Assembly: GCA_022647575.1 (NCBI GenBank)
Contig: JALCKY010000001.1
Coordinates: 806,001 to 870,000 of the forward strand
Origin: Lachnospiraceae bacterium
GTDB lineage: Bacteria > Bacillota > Clostridia > Lachnospirales > Lachnospiraceae
Length of the DNA stretch: 64,000 nt
Direction: 5' to 3'
Shown: positions 47,510 to 57,125 of the stretch, piece after piece
Numbering within the stretch: position 1 is the first letter of the stretch
How the letters are laid out: each line of letters starts with the position of its first letter
Notes under the pieces: model-generated
Seen by the model: only the letters and a program-made list of their open reading frames with translations
What the model was told of the DNA's origin: nothing
Database searches by the model: none
Position numbers and translations under genes: made by a program

Positions 47510-48880
47510 TCAGGTATCCGTTTTATCCGTCGGCTTCATTTTCACGATATCGACCGAAGCATCGAAGCCTTCTGTGCTCTCCGGCACAAAAACGGCCTTA
47601 AAGGTAAGAAATACGATTTTAATATCTTCGATAACGCTCTGGTTTTCAATATAGGCCAGATCCCAGAGAGCCTTATCGTAAGGTGAAGTATTGTATTTTC
47701 CGTAAATCTGCCCGTATCCTGTCAAACCGGCCTTGACACGGCTCCGGTACCGGAACTCCGGTACGATCTCATCGAATTTTCGTACATGCTCAATCCTCTC
47801 CGGACGCGGTCCCACAATCGACATATCTCCCTTGAGGATGTTCAGGAACTGCGGAAGCTCATCGATGCGGAATCTCCGGATGAAACGTCCAACCTTCGTG
47901 ACTCGTTCATCATCCGTCCGGTATGGGTTCACCTCACCGGGCCTGTCCGCATTTTCCTTCATGCTGCGGAACTTAATGATATTAAAAACCTTTTCGTTCT
48001 TCGTGCAGCGCTTCTGTCTGAAGAATATGGGGCCTCCGTCCTCCGCCTTGATGGCAATCATCGTACCCACAAAGATTGGAGAAAGAATGCCCAGGAAAAG
48101 GACTGAGAAAATGATGTCCAGCAGCCTCTTCACGAACAGTTTGACAGGGTCATCGTAATAATACTCATATTTCATGACAGGCGTATCAATCAGCATGCGG
48201 TAGCTGAATCCCTGCATGATCAGATCTTCTGCTCTCGGTGTGATGTAAACCTGTTTTCCGTGTCCCGTGCAGTATTCCATCAGTTTCTTCCTGGCATCCG
48301 TGGAGATATTGAAAAGAAAAATCACAGGATACTGATTAATCTTCTGCCATAGCTTTTCCGCCGGTTCCCTGCAGGATACTGCCTCCCGGAAATAGAACAT
48401 GTGGCTGTATTTCTTCTCCAGCTTTGCCCGGAACACATCCGAATCTGACCTTCCGTAAACAATCAGCGCATCGGATGGTTTTACATGATGGATAAAATAG
48501 TTTTTAGCCAGCACGACGAGAACAATCACTCCTGCAATCTGCACCGCCGCACACAAAAGCCCCGGCCACAGTGAAACCGGCTGTCTGTAGACGAGACAGC
48601 ACTCGATCCACAGGATAAGGTCGGCGAGACCGAAGGAAAGAATCTGGGAAAAAACCGTTTCCGGAATGGAATAAGTCGCGATCTTGAAAGCACCGTAAAC
48701 ACGCGAGAAATAATAATACAGCAGCCAGAATATCAGGATGGAAAAGATGGCTCCAAGCTTCAGATGCGTACGGAATGCATAATTATTATAGTAAAGAAGC
48801 CATACGGCCGTAAAGGAGCCGACGATGAACAGATAAATGATTCTTTTGTAAATCGGCAAAATATTCGTTTTATCCGTCAT
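47510..48880 (-). CDS. Initiating undecaprenyl-phosphate sugar phosphotransferase
   Basis: A 456-residue polyisoprenyl-phosphate hexose-1-phosphate transferase (WcaJ/WbaP class) that starts the lipid-linked unit. Four N-terminal membrane helices, a CoA-binding-like middle domain (HVKPSDALIVYGRSDSDVFRAK), then the catalytic domain: KRLLDIIFSVLFLGILSPIF, GPIFFRQKR, FNIIKFRSM, RFIRRFRIDELPQFLNILKGDMSIVGPRPE. A promoter candidate lies 120 bases upstream in a structured leader, so it may head a second transcript of the locus. Confidence 0.94.
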   Translation of the reverse strand: MTDKTNILPIYKRIIYLFIVGSFTAVWLLYYNNYAFRTHLKLGAIFSILIFWLLYYYFSRVYGAFKIATYSIPETVFSQILSFGLADLILWIECCLVYRQPVSLWPGLLCAAVQIAGVIVLVVLAKNYFIHHVKPSDALIVYGRSDSDVFRAKLEKKYSHMFYFREAVSCREPAEKLWQKINQYPVIFLFNISTDARKKLMEYCTGHGKQVYITPRAEDLIMQGFSYRMLIDTPVMKYEYYYDDPVKLFVKRLLDIIFSVLFLGILSPIFVGTMIAIKAEDGGPIFFRQKRCTKNEKVFNIIKFRSMKENADRPGEVNPYRTDDERVTKVGRFIRRFRIDELPQFLNILKGDMSIVGPRPERIEHVRKFDEIVPEFRYRSRVKAGLTGYGQIYGKYNTSPYDKALWDLAYIENQSVIEDIKIVFLTFKAVFVPESTEGFDASVDIVKMKPTDKTDT

Positions 48881-49000
48881 TGGACTGTCCTGCTGCTCCG
48901 TTATCCTGTAGTATGAATTAAAATAATCCTGCTGTGTGCTGTAAAACCGCTCTCTGCAGAACAGCCGGACTGTCTGCGGCTTTCCGCATAGATAATCGTA

Positions 49001-49006
49001 TTATAT
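49001..49006 (-). promoter_or_regulatory. Possible internal promoter (-10) of the polysaccharide locus
   Basis: Minus-strand TATAAT preceded by an eight-T run that may be the tail of a terminator for the upstream GT4 gene. The following 120-base leader contains small hairpins (GCGG-AAAG-CCGC; ACAG/CTGT). It lies in the only gap longer than 100 bases inside the locus. Confidence 0.4.
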
Positions 49007-49064
49007 CTCAAAAGCAGAGTAAAAAAAAGCCTGCACAGCTGCCCGCCATCCGCTTCTCCCCTGC

Positions 49065-50216
49065 TTACTGCGATGCCGGCCCGGTAAGAATGCCTTTATA
49101 TATTTCCGCAAGTCTGCGTGCCAGGGCATTGCCGCCATACTTTTCCATTGCAGCCGCCGCAATTTTGCTGCGGTCATACCCGAAGCTGCCCTGACAGATT
49201 TTTTTCATGGCATCCGCAAGCGCAGCGGAATCCTTCACCGGTATCAGGATTCCGTTTGTTTCGTCCACGAATTCTTCGGGTCCGCCGCACTTCGTCGCGA
49301 TAACCGGCAGTCCGCAGGACATCGCCTCGATGCAGGCAACGCTGAATGTCTCGTACTCTGACGGAAGGACGAAGCAATCCGCATCCGCGTACAGCAGCGG
49401 CAGCTGCTCATTCTTTACATTTCCCATAAAATGCACGCATTCTTCGATGCCGAGACTTTTTCTTTCCTCCTGAAGCTCGGCCATCATCGGCCCGTCCCCG
49501 ACTGCTGTCAGTTCCGTATCCGGCAGCATCTTATGCACTTCCGCAAAAGCCTGCAGCAGCATCACAACGCCTTTTGCCCTGATCAGACGTCCTGTAAAAA
49601 CATACCGGAAGTTCCTGTTTCCCCCGGCATTTTCCGGAGTTCCAACAGTTCCCGTAAAGACTTCCGACAGACAGTTCGGCACGATCTGCACGTTCTGTTT
49701 CGTCAACTTCGCAGCCGCATCCGCAAGCGGCCTGCTGACCGCCATGACTGCAGAGGCGTGGTCATAGCTTTCCGAAGTTTTCTTCAGGATGGTGTCGGAA
49801 AGCATATTTTTCAGAATACCTGAGCTGTGTTCCGTCACCGCATATGGTATACCGGTTTTCTTCGACAGCAGATAAGCAAAATAGGCCGCATCATAAAAAT
49901 GCGCATGGATGATGTCCGGCCTGCCGAAGGTTTTTTCCACCCGTCCATAGCATGACAGAACCGCCCGCGGACCTGCCGCATCGATCAGTTTCTGAACAGG
50001 TCCGCACGGAACCGCATAGCGATAGACCGGTATCCCCTTCATCGTATAAGCGGAAAAACCCATCGGCCTTTTCCGGCGTACAGACCTGGTGTCCAGGAAA
50101 AGGACCGCTGTTTCTATCCCATTCCTCTGCAGCGCTTCCGCCTGGCTGGCAAGAAAAACCGCATTCTGGCATCCGCATTCATCCGGATAGGAAGTCGTCA
50201 GCAGCAGGATTTTCAT
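49065..50216 (-). CDS. Glycosyltransferase family 4
   Basis: A 383-residue GT-B transferase. N-domain: KILLLTTSYPDECGCQNAVFLASQAEALQRNG, PDIIHAHFYDAAYFAYLLSK, YAVTEHSSG. C-domain: YVFTGRLIRAKGVVMLLQAF, VGDGPMM, FMGNVKNEQLPLLYADADCFVLPSEYETFSVACIEAMSCGLPVIA with the E-x7-E motif. The acceptor cannot be predicted. Its ATG overlaps the flippase stop by four bases, with AAGGAG upstream. Confidence 0.92.
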   Translation of the reverse strand: MKILLLTTSYPDECGCQNAVFLASQAEALQRNGIETAVLFLDTRSVRRKRPMGFSAYTMKGIPVYRYAVPCGPVQKLIDAAGPRAVLSCYGRVEKTFGRPDIIHAHFYDAAYFAYLLSKKTGIPYAVTEHSSGILKNMLSDTILKKTSESYDHASAVMAVSRPLADAAAKLTKQNVQIVPNCLSEVFTGTVGTPENAGGNRNFRYVFTGRLIRAKGVVMLLQAFAEVHKMLPDTELTAVGDGPMMAELQEERKSLGIEECVHFMGNVKNEQLPLLYADADCFVLPSEYETFSVACIEAMSCGLPVIATKCGGPEEFVDETNGILIPVKDSAALADAMKKICQGSFGYDRSKIAAAAMEKYGGNALARRLAEIYKGILTGPASQ

Positions 50217-51697
50217 GATTTCTCCTTTTCCGCAGCTGCATCGCCTGAGGTGCGCAGAGCTGTTTTCATATCTTTAATAAACGGAATGGATACAAGACAG
50301 CACAGCGCCAATGCTGCGGACCCGAAAATGACAAGGTTCAGAATCGTCCCGAAGGAAATAAAATGATGAATCAGAATCACGATCCCGCTTGCTGCTGCGC
50401 AGCGCAGCATAGCCAGCAGGATCTTCCTGTACGGAAATGCTTCCCTGAACCGGATATCCGCCTTCCGGCAGCCGATGCTGCTCTGGACGATAAAATTCGC
50501 AGTCGAAATCAGCAGTGTCGCGACAGCCGGCCCGATAATGCCGAAAAAATGCAGCAGTACCGCATTCAGTACGATATTGGCTCCGAGCGCCGCACAGTTG
50601 CAGATTAAAAGGAGCCTGGAATTGCCCGTCACAGTCAGGAGAAGTCCCGGATATGCAAAACCGATGATGTCCACAAAAAGATATACGATGAAAATCGGCA
50701 GACCGCTGATATATTTCTCGGAATACAGGAATATGACCGCATCCCTTGAAACGGCAAGGACCGCCATGCCGATCAGAACTGTCGTCAGCGCACCGCTGAA
50801 ATAATAAACATTCAGGTACTGGTAAATCTCCGCCTGTTTTTTTTCATGGATGCTCTTCGTCAAATGCGGTATGATCAGCGAGGAAATGGACGCTGCGAAC
50901 AGGGCAACGGGCAGCTGTCTCGATACCGCCGCGTATGTCGCATAATCCGCCGTCGGGCACTGGTTGCTGATCATCAGCTTGTCACACTCCCGCATGATGC
51001 TGTTCACGACAATGGCGATGCCGAGCGGAATGCTGTATTTCAGGATGGTCCCGAAAAGCTTTGCATCGTATTGCAGGATGCGGATCTTATGTTCCGTCCT
51101 GCGGTTATAGTAGACCAGGAAATACAGGATCTGCAGAAGGTCCAGTACAATCATGAAAATCCAGTACAGCATGACCTGCTGAGTCCCGCAGAAAACAGCG
51201 ATGATCGTGACCACCAGCTTCAGGCTGGAAAACAGCAGATTCCGGATTGCAATTTCCCGTGCAAGAGACGCCGAGAAGAACAGCATCTGGCAGCTGTTGA
51301 TCAGATTCGTAAACAGCGGTTCGATCAGGATGATCGGGATGATATACTGCAGATCTGGATTCTGCATCCAGTCGGCAATAAAGACCCGTGCGAAGAAAAG
51401 AAAGAGAGCGGCTGCGACACCTGCAAGCGTCTGGATAAAGAAAATGGTATTCAGATAAACCGTACGCCTGTTTTCATCCGCATTGCGGTTATAATAAAAC
51501 GTCACGCTGTCCGCCAGTCCCAGAAGGGAAAGGCTGGCCGCCAGGGTGACACAGGTCGTCGACTGTGAATACAGGGCGAAATTCCCGGTACTGAGGCTGT
51601 GCGCAAGGATCATGGTCTGAACCATGCCCAGGATCATCGTCACGACCTTTACGACCGTCAGCAGCACGGAATCGCCTATCAGCTTCTTACTGTTCAT
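50213..51697 (-). CDS. Oligosaccharide flippase (Wzx/RfbX type)
   Basis: A 494-residue membrane protein with about 12-14 helices in the polysaccharide-transporter (MOP/MATE-like) pattern: KKLIGDSVLLTVVKVVTMILGMVQTMILAHSLSTGNFALYSQ at the start, SIPLGIAIVVNSIMRECDKLMI in the middle. It would flip the lipid-linked repeat unit across the membrane. It starts 5 bases after the CapG gene stop without a clear ribosome site, suggesting coupling. No Wzy partner was recognised nearby. Confidence 0.93.
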   Translation of the reverse strand: MNSKKLIGDSVLLTVVKVVTMILGMVQTMILAHSLSTGNFALYSQSTTCVTLAASLSLLGLADSVTFYYNRNADENRRTVYLNTIFFIQTLAGVAAALFLFFARVFIADWMQNPDLQYIIPIILIEPLFTNLINSCQMLFFSASLAREIAIRNLLFSSLKLVVTIIAVFCGTQQVMLYWIFMIVLDLLQILYFLVYYNRRTEHKIRILQYDAKLFGTILKYSIPLGIAIVVNSIMRECDKLMISNQCPTADYATYAAVSRQLPVALFAASISSLIIPHLTKSIHEKKQAEIYQYLNVYYFSGALTTVLIGMAVLAVSRDAVIFLYSEKYISGLPIFIVYLFVDIIGFAYPGLLLTVTGNSRLLLICNCAALGANIVLNAVLLHFFGIIGPAVATLLISTANFIVQSSIGCRKADIRFREAFPYRKILLAMLRCAAASGIVILIHHFISFGTILNLVIFGSAALALCCLVSIPFIKDMKTALRTSGDAAAEKEKS

Positions 51698-51701
51698 CGG
51701 A

Positions 51702-52892
51702 TCAGAACTTTCTCCATACCATCCTGTTCACGACAGACGTGCAGGACTGAATAATCTTTACCACCTTCATGCTGACATTTTCATCCGTATAATCGGGAAC
51801 CGGTGCACCGTAATCCTGTCTCGCATTCAGGGTTACCGCCGTTTCAGCCGCCTGCAGGATTGAATCACGGTCAATGCCGGCAAGCACGAAATTTCCTTTT
51901 TCAAGAGCCTCCGGGCGTTCTGTTGAGGTTCGGATGCAGACAGCCGGGAAAGGATGCCCGACGCCTGTAAAATAGCAGCTCTCCTCCGGCAGGGTGCCGG
52001 AATCCGAAATCACGGCAAAAGCATTCATCTGCAGATGATTGTAGTCATGAAATCCGAGCGGCTCATGAATGACGACATGAGGATTGAGAACAAAACCGGA
52101 TTCCTGCAGACGTTTTCTGGAACGCGGATGGCAGGAATAGAGAATCGGCATGTCATATTTTTCAGCCAGCGCATTGATGGCCGTAAACAGCGACCGGAAA
52201 TTCTCTTCCTTGTCGATGTTTTCCTCCCTGTGCGCGGAGAGGACAATATATTTTCCGGCCTCCAGTCCGAGCCTTTTAAGGATATCCGACTTTTCAATCG
52301 CTTCCAGATTGGCATGCAGCACCTCGGCCATCGGAGAACCCGTCACAAAAGTCCTCTCCTTCGGAAGGCCGCATTCAGCCAGGTACCTGCGGGCGTATTC
52401 GGAATAGGCCATGTTGACATCGGAAATGATATCAACGATCCGCCGGTTCGTTTCCTCCGGCAGGCACTCGTCCTTGCAGCGGTTTCCCGCCTCCATATGA
52501 AAGACCGGGATGTGCAGTCTTTTGGCGGAAATCGCCGAAAGGCAGGAATTCGTATCCCCGAGGATAAGAAGTGCATCCGGGCAGATCCGGCACATCAGCT
52601 TATAGGAAGCATCGATGATGTTGCCGACTGTTTCCCCCAGATCTTCCCCGACCGCATCCATATAGACTTCCGGGTCCTCCAGTTTCAGGTCATGGAAGAA
52701 AATGCCGTTCAGGCTGTAATCATAATTCTGTCCCGTATGGGCCAGAATCGTATCGAAATACTGCCGGCATTTTTTGATCACGGCGGAAAGCCGGATGATT
52801 TCCGGCCTTGTGCCGACGATAATCAGAAGCTTCAGTTTTCCGTCTTCACGGAATGCGATATCCGAATAATCCTTTTTCATTGTCATTTTCAC
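51702..52892 (-). CDS. capG: CapG/WbjD-like UDP-sugar 2-epimerase (UDP-L-FucNAc synthesis)
   Basis: A 396-residue non-hydrolysing UDP-GlcNAc 2-epimerase relative: LKLLIIVGTRPEIIRLSAVIKK, LAHTGQNYDYSLNGIFFHDL, VFHMEAGNRCKDECLPEETNRRIVD, LSAHREENID, ISDSGTLPEESCYF. In CapE-CapF-CapG order the last enzyme epimerises UDP-2-acetamido-2,6-dideoxy-L-talose to UDP-L-FucNAc. The order here (capE, capF, capG with four-base overlaps) is exact, which is why I prefer CapG to WecB. Confidence 0.92.
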   Translation of the reverse strand: MKMTMKKDYSDIAFREDGKLKLLIIVGTRPEIIRLSAVIKKCRQYFDTILAHTGQNYDYSLNGIFFHDLKLEDPEVYMDAVGEDLGETVGNIIDASYKLMCRICPDALLILGDTNSCLSAISAKRLHIPVFHMEAGNRCKDECLPEETNRRIVDIISDVNMAYSEYARRYLAECGLPKERTFVTGSPMAEVLHANLEAIEKSDILKRLGLEAGKYIVLSAHREENIDKEENFRSLFTAINALAEKYDMPILYSCHPRSRKRLQESGFVLNPHVVIHEPLGFHDYNHLQMNAFAVISDSGTLPEESCYFTGVGHPFPAVCIRTSTERPEALEKGNFVLAGIDRDSILQAAETAVTLNARQDYGAPVPDYTDENVSMKVVKIIQSCTSVVNRMVWRKF

Positions 52893-54088
52893 ACTTCCTC
52901 GTGAAATGTATCCGGCTTCTTCCTGTCGAATGTTTCATTTGCCCACATCACCGTAACCAGGTCATCTGTTTCCGAGAGGTTCGTGATGCTGTGTGTATAC
53001 CCCGGCAGCATATGCACCGCCTCAATTTTTTCTCCGGACACTTCAAATTCCAGCACCTCACTGCTGCCGATCCTGCGTTCCCTGATCAGGGCGTGTCCGG
53101 AAACGACTATGAAAAATTCCCATTTGCTCTGATGCCAGTGTTCACCCTTCGTAATGCCCGGACGGGAAATGTTGACGCTGAACTGCCCGCAGTTTTCAGT
53201 TTTCAAAAGTTCCGTGAAACTGCCGCGCGCATCGCTGTTCATTTTCAGCGGAAAGGAGACCTTCTCTTTCGGCAGATAAGACAAATATGTCGAATACAGT
53301 TTCTTTTCAAAAGAGCCCGCTGGAATCTGCGGCATCATCAGCGTATCCGGCTGGGCATGGAAAACCTGCAGCAGATCTGCAATTCTGCCCAGTGTCTCGT
53401 GATGCGTCACCGGTGCAAAACAGTATTTACCATCCCTGTCCGGAACGGCTGTCATGCCGTCGAAGCAGCATCTGTGCTCTCTTCCTTCCAGTGCATCCAG
53501 CATTTCTTCCAGCAGATCGTCAATATAAAGAAGCTCCAGTTCCGTCGAACGGTCATTGACCGTAACCGGCAAATCGTTTGCAGTATGATGGCAGAAGGTA
53601 GCCACGGCGGAATTGTAATCGGGCCGGCACCATTTTCCAAAAAGGTTGGGGAAACGGTAGACCAGGACTTTGGCTCCGGTTTGTTCCGCATAATCGAAGA
53701 AAAGCTCTTCAGCTGCCATCTTCGATGCTCCATAGACAGAACCTGAAAAGCGTCCCTGCTGAGAAGCCTGAATTGAGGAGGACAGCATGACCGGGCAGGT
53801 ATTGCCCGCTGCGGCAAGCAGTTCCAGAAGTTTCCGGGAAAGATCACGGTTCCCGGTCATGAAATCATCCCGGTTTTCCGGGCGATTGACTCCCGCCAGA
53901 TGAAAGACGAAATCGCAGCTCCTGCAGAATTCTGCCAGCTCCGTTTCCGGCGTGTCCAGATCGAAGCGATAGATCTCCTCAATCTTCAGTTCCGGGCGCG
54001 TACCGTCCAGACCCTTTCTCAGGTTCTCCAGACAGGCGCAGAGGTTGCGCCCGACGAACCCCGAAGCTCCGGTGATCAGAATCTTCAT
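52889..54088 (-). CDS. capF: CapF/WbjC-like reductase with C-terminal cupin
   Basis: A 399-residue two-domain enzyme: an N-terminal SDR/NAD(P)-binding domain (KILITGASGFVGRNLCACL; FHLAGVNRPEN; YGASKMAAEELFF) and, from about 280, a cupin domain (NSDARGSFTELLKTENCGQFSVN; GITKGEHWHQSKWEFF) with likely metal-binding His. CapF carries out the second, epimerising and reducing step toward UDP-L-FucNAc. Overlaps capG by four bases and capE by four bases. Confidence 0.93.
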   Translation of the reverse strand: MKILITGASGFVGRNLCACLENLRKGLDGTRPELKIEEIYRFDLDTPETELAEFCRSCDFVFHLAGVNRPENRDDFMTGNRDLSRKLLELLAAAGNTCPVMLSSSIQASQQGRFSGSVYGASKMAAEELFFDYAEQTGAKVLVYRFPNLFGKWCRPDYNSAVATFCHHTANDLPVTVNDRSTELELLYIDDLLEEMLDALEGREHRCCFDGMTAVPDRDGKYCFAPVTHHETLGRIADLLQVFHAQPDTLMMPQIPAGSFEKKLYSTYLSYLPKEKVSFPLKMNSDARGSFTELLKTENCGQFSVNISRPGITKGEHWHQSKWEFFIVVSGHALIRERRIGSSEVLEFEVSGEKIEAVHMLPGYTHSITNLSETDDLVTVMWANETFDRKKPDTFHEEV

Positions 54089-55125
54089 TTCTCTTCCTTC
54101 TCCAGAAGCTCACGGACATAATCCGTGGTCAGCAGCTTCCGGACAGTTCCGTCGACATCCAGCCGATTCGTATTGTCGCTGGTATAGGCTTCATCCGCCA
54201 TCGTGCGGATTTCCCCGTTTACGACGAACTGATCGTAATTGAGGTCGCGGCTGTCCGCTGAAACACAGAAATATTTGCCCATGTCCGTACTGCGCACGCG
54301 TTCCTCCCGCGTCATCAGTGTTTCGTAAAGCTTCTCGCCGTGACGGGTCCCGATGATTTTCGTTTCGGTATTTCCGAACAGCTTCTGAACCGCCGTTCCC
54401 AGATCGCCGATTGTCGATGCATCCGCTTTCTGTATGAAAAGATCACCCGGATGTGCATGCTCGAAAGCAAACATCACGAGAGCCACTGCCTCATCCAGAT
54501 TCATCATGAACCTTGTCATCTTTGGATCCGTGATCGTAATCGGCAGGCCTTTTTTTATCTGGTCGACGAAAAGGGGAATGACGGAGCCGCGGCTGCACAT
54601 GACGTTGCCGTACCGGGTGCAGCACAGGATTGTTCCGCGCTCCGCCGCAACCCGGGCATTGGCATACATGACATGCTCCGCCATGGCCTTGCTCATTCCC
54701 ATTGTGTTGATCGGATAGGCTGCCTTGTCAGTCGACAGAAGGACCACGCTTTTTACATGGTTCTGCATCGCTGCATGGACCACGTTATCTGTCCCGCAGA
54801 TATTTGTACGGACTGCCTCCATCGGGAAAAACTCGCAGCTCGGAACTTCCTTGAGTGCCGCTGCATGGAAAATATAATCCACTCCCGGCATCGCATCCTC
54901 CAGGCTGGCAAGGTTCCTCACATCACCGATATAGAATTTGGCCTTCTCGAAATCGTGCGGATATTTTTCCTGCAGTTCATGGCGCATGTCATCCTGTTTT
55001 TTTTCATCCCGTGAAAAAATCCGGATTTCCGCAATGTCAGAACCTATAAAGTGTCTCAGGACCGTATGTCCGAAGCTTCCTGTGCCGCCTGTGATCATCA
55101 AAGTTTTGTTTTCAAATACAGACAT
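54085..55125 (-). CDS. capE: CapE/WbjB-like UDP-GlcNAc 4,6-dehydratase/5-epimerase
   Basis: A 346-residue SDR enzyme that starts UDP-L-FucNAc synthesis: NKTLMITGGTGSFGHTVLRHF (NADP loop), RIFSRDEKKQDDMRHE, AALKEVPSCEFFPMEAVRTN, and LSTDKAAYPINTMGMSKAMAE, where the usual active-site Tyr-Lys is replaced by Met-xxx-Lys, as in CapE/FlaA1 relatives. I chose the ATG at 55125 (AAAGGAG upstream) over the longer frame from 55209. It is cytoplasmic, with no membrane segment, unlike PglF/WbpM. Confidence 0.94.
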   Translation of the reverse strand: MSVFENKTLMITGGTGSFGHTVLRHFIGSDIAEIRIFSRDEKKQDDMRHELQEKYPHDFEKAKFYIGDVRNLASLEDAMPGVDYIFHAAALKEVPSCEFFPMEAVRTNICGTDNVVHAAMQNHVKSVVLLSTDKAAYPINTMGMSKAMAEHVMYANARVAAERGTILCCTRYGNVMCSRGSVIPLFVDQIKKGLPITITDPKMTRFMMNLDEAVALVMFAFEHAHPGDLFIQKADASTIGDLGTAVQKLFGNTETKIIGTRHGEKLYETLMTREERVRSTDMGKYFCVSADSRDLNYDQFVVNGEIRTMADEAYTSDNTNRLDVDGTVRKLLTTDYVRELLEKEEK

Positions 55126-55147
55126 CTCAGCATCTCCTTTAATATAT

Positions 55148-56293
55148 TCAGTCGCGGTAGAGTCTTGCGGCCAATTTGACATAATCCAGCTTTTCTCTGG
55201 CAATGGCATAGGATTTCACCCGTTTTTCTTCCAGAAGCTCCGGATGGTCTGCTATTCTCCGAAGAAGGTCTTCCATGCCGGCTTCATCCTTTATATAAAA
55301 AGCAGCGTCATGAAAAAGATATGTGTAACTGCTGTAGGGATAGAGTGCCAGCGCAGCCCCGCAGCAGGCAGCATTTTCCATCGTTGCTGACTGGGTTCCC
55401 GGCTGGAAATAAAGATCTGCGGCACAAAGGTATTCCATGATTTCGCTGCTGTTCTTCCAGCCTGCATAGATAATGTTCGGGTCTTCCTGAATCATAGGCA
55501 TCACTTCATCCCTTACATCATCAGAAAATGAACCGATAATCACAAGCCGAAGATTCTCTTTGTGCACAGCGCGAAAGGCCCTGACCGTCTCAGCCGTTTT
55601 CTTAGTCTTCTCCATTTTACCGCTGTGGACGATTACGATATCCGCTTCGGAAGCATGAATCTCTGCCCTTTTTATTTCCCGTTTTTTACTTCTTTCCTCT
55701 CCTTCGATGAGAATTCCGCCAAGCGGGTAAAATTCCATCGCTGAATCAGGCATGTGATACATCTTCTTCAGAAACAGCCCGCGTTCATAGCTGACAAAAA
55801 GCACTTTATCTATATAGGGAAGCGCCCTGCCGACAAGATACCGATTATACATACGGTACTGCACGACACGGGAAAGAATGTTTCTGCCTGAATTATAGAA
55901 GTCTTCGTGACAATCGACAAAAAACCGGATTTCCGGATGCTGTTTCTTGTAATGTGATGCCGTGAGCAACTCATATCCGCAGGTGCCGTGGAATAAAATA
56001 ACGTCCGGCTTAAATTCACAGATAATCGGGTACAGTCCATCGACACGCTGAAGCTTTCCTGATACAAAATCATTAAAATAACGATGGTAAGGAAGTCTCA
56101 CAAGCCTGAGCCCATCTTCCAGGACTTTTGTTTCAGGGGGCACTTCCGTCAGAATGCCATTAATAAACTTATGATTATCCGAAACGTAGAGGACTTCATG
56201 CCCATCACGCAGATTCTGCTCACACAGCAGATTATCCTGATAGGTCATTCCTTCAGTAAAATGGCTCGCAACGCCGATATGCATGATTTTCAT
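55148..56293 (-). CDS. Glycosyltransferase family 4
   Basis: A 381-residue GT-B transferase. N-domain: MKIMHIGVASHFTEGMTYQDNLLCEQNLRDGHEVLYVSDNH, FKPDVILFHGTCGYELLTAS. C-domain: VIVHSGKMEKTKKTAETVRAF, YAGWKNSSEIMEYLCAADLYFQPGTQSATMENAACCGAALALYP; the usual E-x7-E motif is weak here. Donor and acceptor unknown. It lies between the dehydrogenase and capE. Ribosome site AGAGGT. Confidence 0.88.
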   Translation of the reverse strand: MKIMHIGVASHFTEGMTYQDNLLCEQNLRDGHEVLYVSDNHKFINGILTEVPPETKVLEDGLRLVRLPYHRYFNDFVSGKLQRVDGLYPIICEFKPDVILFHGTCGYELLTASHYKKQHPEIRFFVDCHEDFYNSGRNILSRVVQYRMYNRYLVGRALPYIDKVLFVSYERGLFLKKMYHMPDSAMEFYPLGGILIEGEERSKKREIKRAEIHASEADIVIVHSGKMEKTKKTAETVRAFRAVHKENLRLVIIGSFSDDVRDEVMPMIQEDPNIIYAGWKNSSEIMEYLCAADLYFQPGTQSATMENAACCGAALALYPYSSYTYLFHDAAFYIKDEAGMEDLLRRIADHPELLEEKRVKSYAIAREKLDYVKLAARLYRD

Positions 56294-56324
56294 GAATGCA
56301 CCTCTGCAAACCTGTTCATTTTCT

Positions 56325-57125
56325 CTATAGAACCTCTATGTTGTCGCGCGGCTTGATATTCTTCATGACATTTTTGAGATCAAATATAAACTTTGCATTT
56401 TTCTGAACCATCTGATAATCCACATCGGAATGGGCACACGCAATGACCACAAGATCCGAAGCTTTCAGCTCTGCAGGCGTCAGAGACAAAATGGATTTTC
56501 CGGACGTGCCGTAAAGTTTATACTCCGGAACATGTGAATCATAATAACTGACCTTTGCTCCTGCTTTTTTTAGCGCCATGATGACCCGTATAGCCGGACT
56601 TTCACGATAATCGTCAATGTCCTGTTTATAAGCAACACCCAGGACAAGTATTTTGGCGCCGTTGATGGCTTTCTTTCTTCTGTTCAGGATCTGCATCGCC
56701 CGATTAACGCAGTATTGAGGCTGACTGTCATTAATAATCATGCTGTTTTCAATCAATGTTGTGTGGAAACTGTATTCCCGGGCTTTCCAGGTTAAATAAT
56801 AAGGATCCAGCGGAATACAATGGCCTCCCAGACCCGGGCCGGGGTAAAATGGCTGGAAACCATAGGGTTTCGTCTTGGCTGCGTCAATGACTTCCCAGAT
56901 GGAAATCCCCATATCATTGCATAACCGGGCCATTTCATTGATCATACCGATATTTACATTGCGATAAGTATTTTCCAGTATTTTTTCCATTTCTGCCACA
57001 GCAGGCGAAGAAACCGTGTAGACATCTCCTTCAAGAACTTCACGGTACATTGAGGCAATCACTTCAGTGGCGTCCCTGCCGATAGCCCCTACGACCTTCG
57101 GGGTATTGCTTGTCTTATAGATCAG
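56325..57125 (-). CDS. Nucleotide-sugar dehydrogenase, C-terminal part (after frameshift)
   Basis: 266 residues: LIYKTSNTPKVVGAIGRDATEV, then ENTYRNVNIGMINEMARLCNDMGI, FYPGPGLGGHCIPLDPYYL (catalytic Cys) and LVLGVAYKQDIDDYRESPA. This is the middle and C-terminal part of a UDP-GlcNAc/UDP-glucose 6-dehydrogenase. It is out of frame with the N-terminal part; adding one A in GGGAACCTG (making the Asn codon of DPGN) would restore the frame. Confidence 0.88.
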   Translation of the reverse strand: MIYKTSNTPKVVGAIGRDATEVIASMYREVLEGDVYTVSSPAVAEMEKILENTYRNVNIGMINEMARLCNDMGISIWEVIDAAKTKPYGFQPFYPGPGLGGHCIPLDPYYLTWKAREYSFHTTLIENSMIINDSQPQYCVNRAMQILNRRKKAINGAKILVLGVAYKQDIDDYRESPAIRVIMALKKAGAKVSYYDSHVPEYKLYGTSGKSILSLTPAELKASDLVVIACAHSDVDYQMVQKNAKFIFDLKNVMKNIKPRDNIEVL

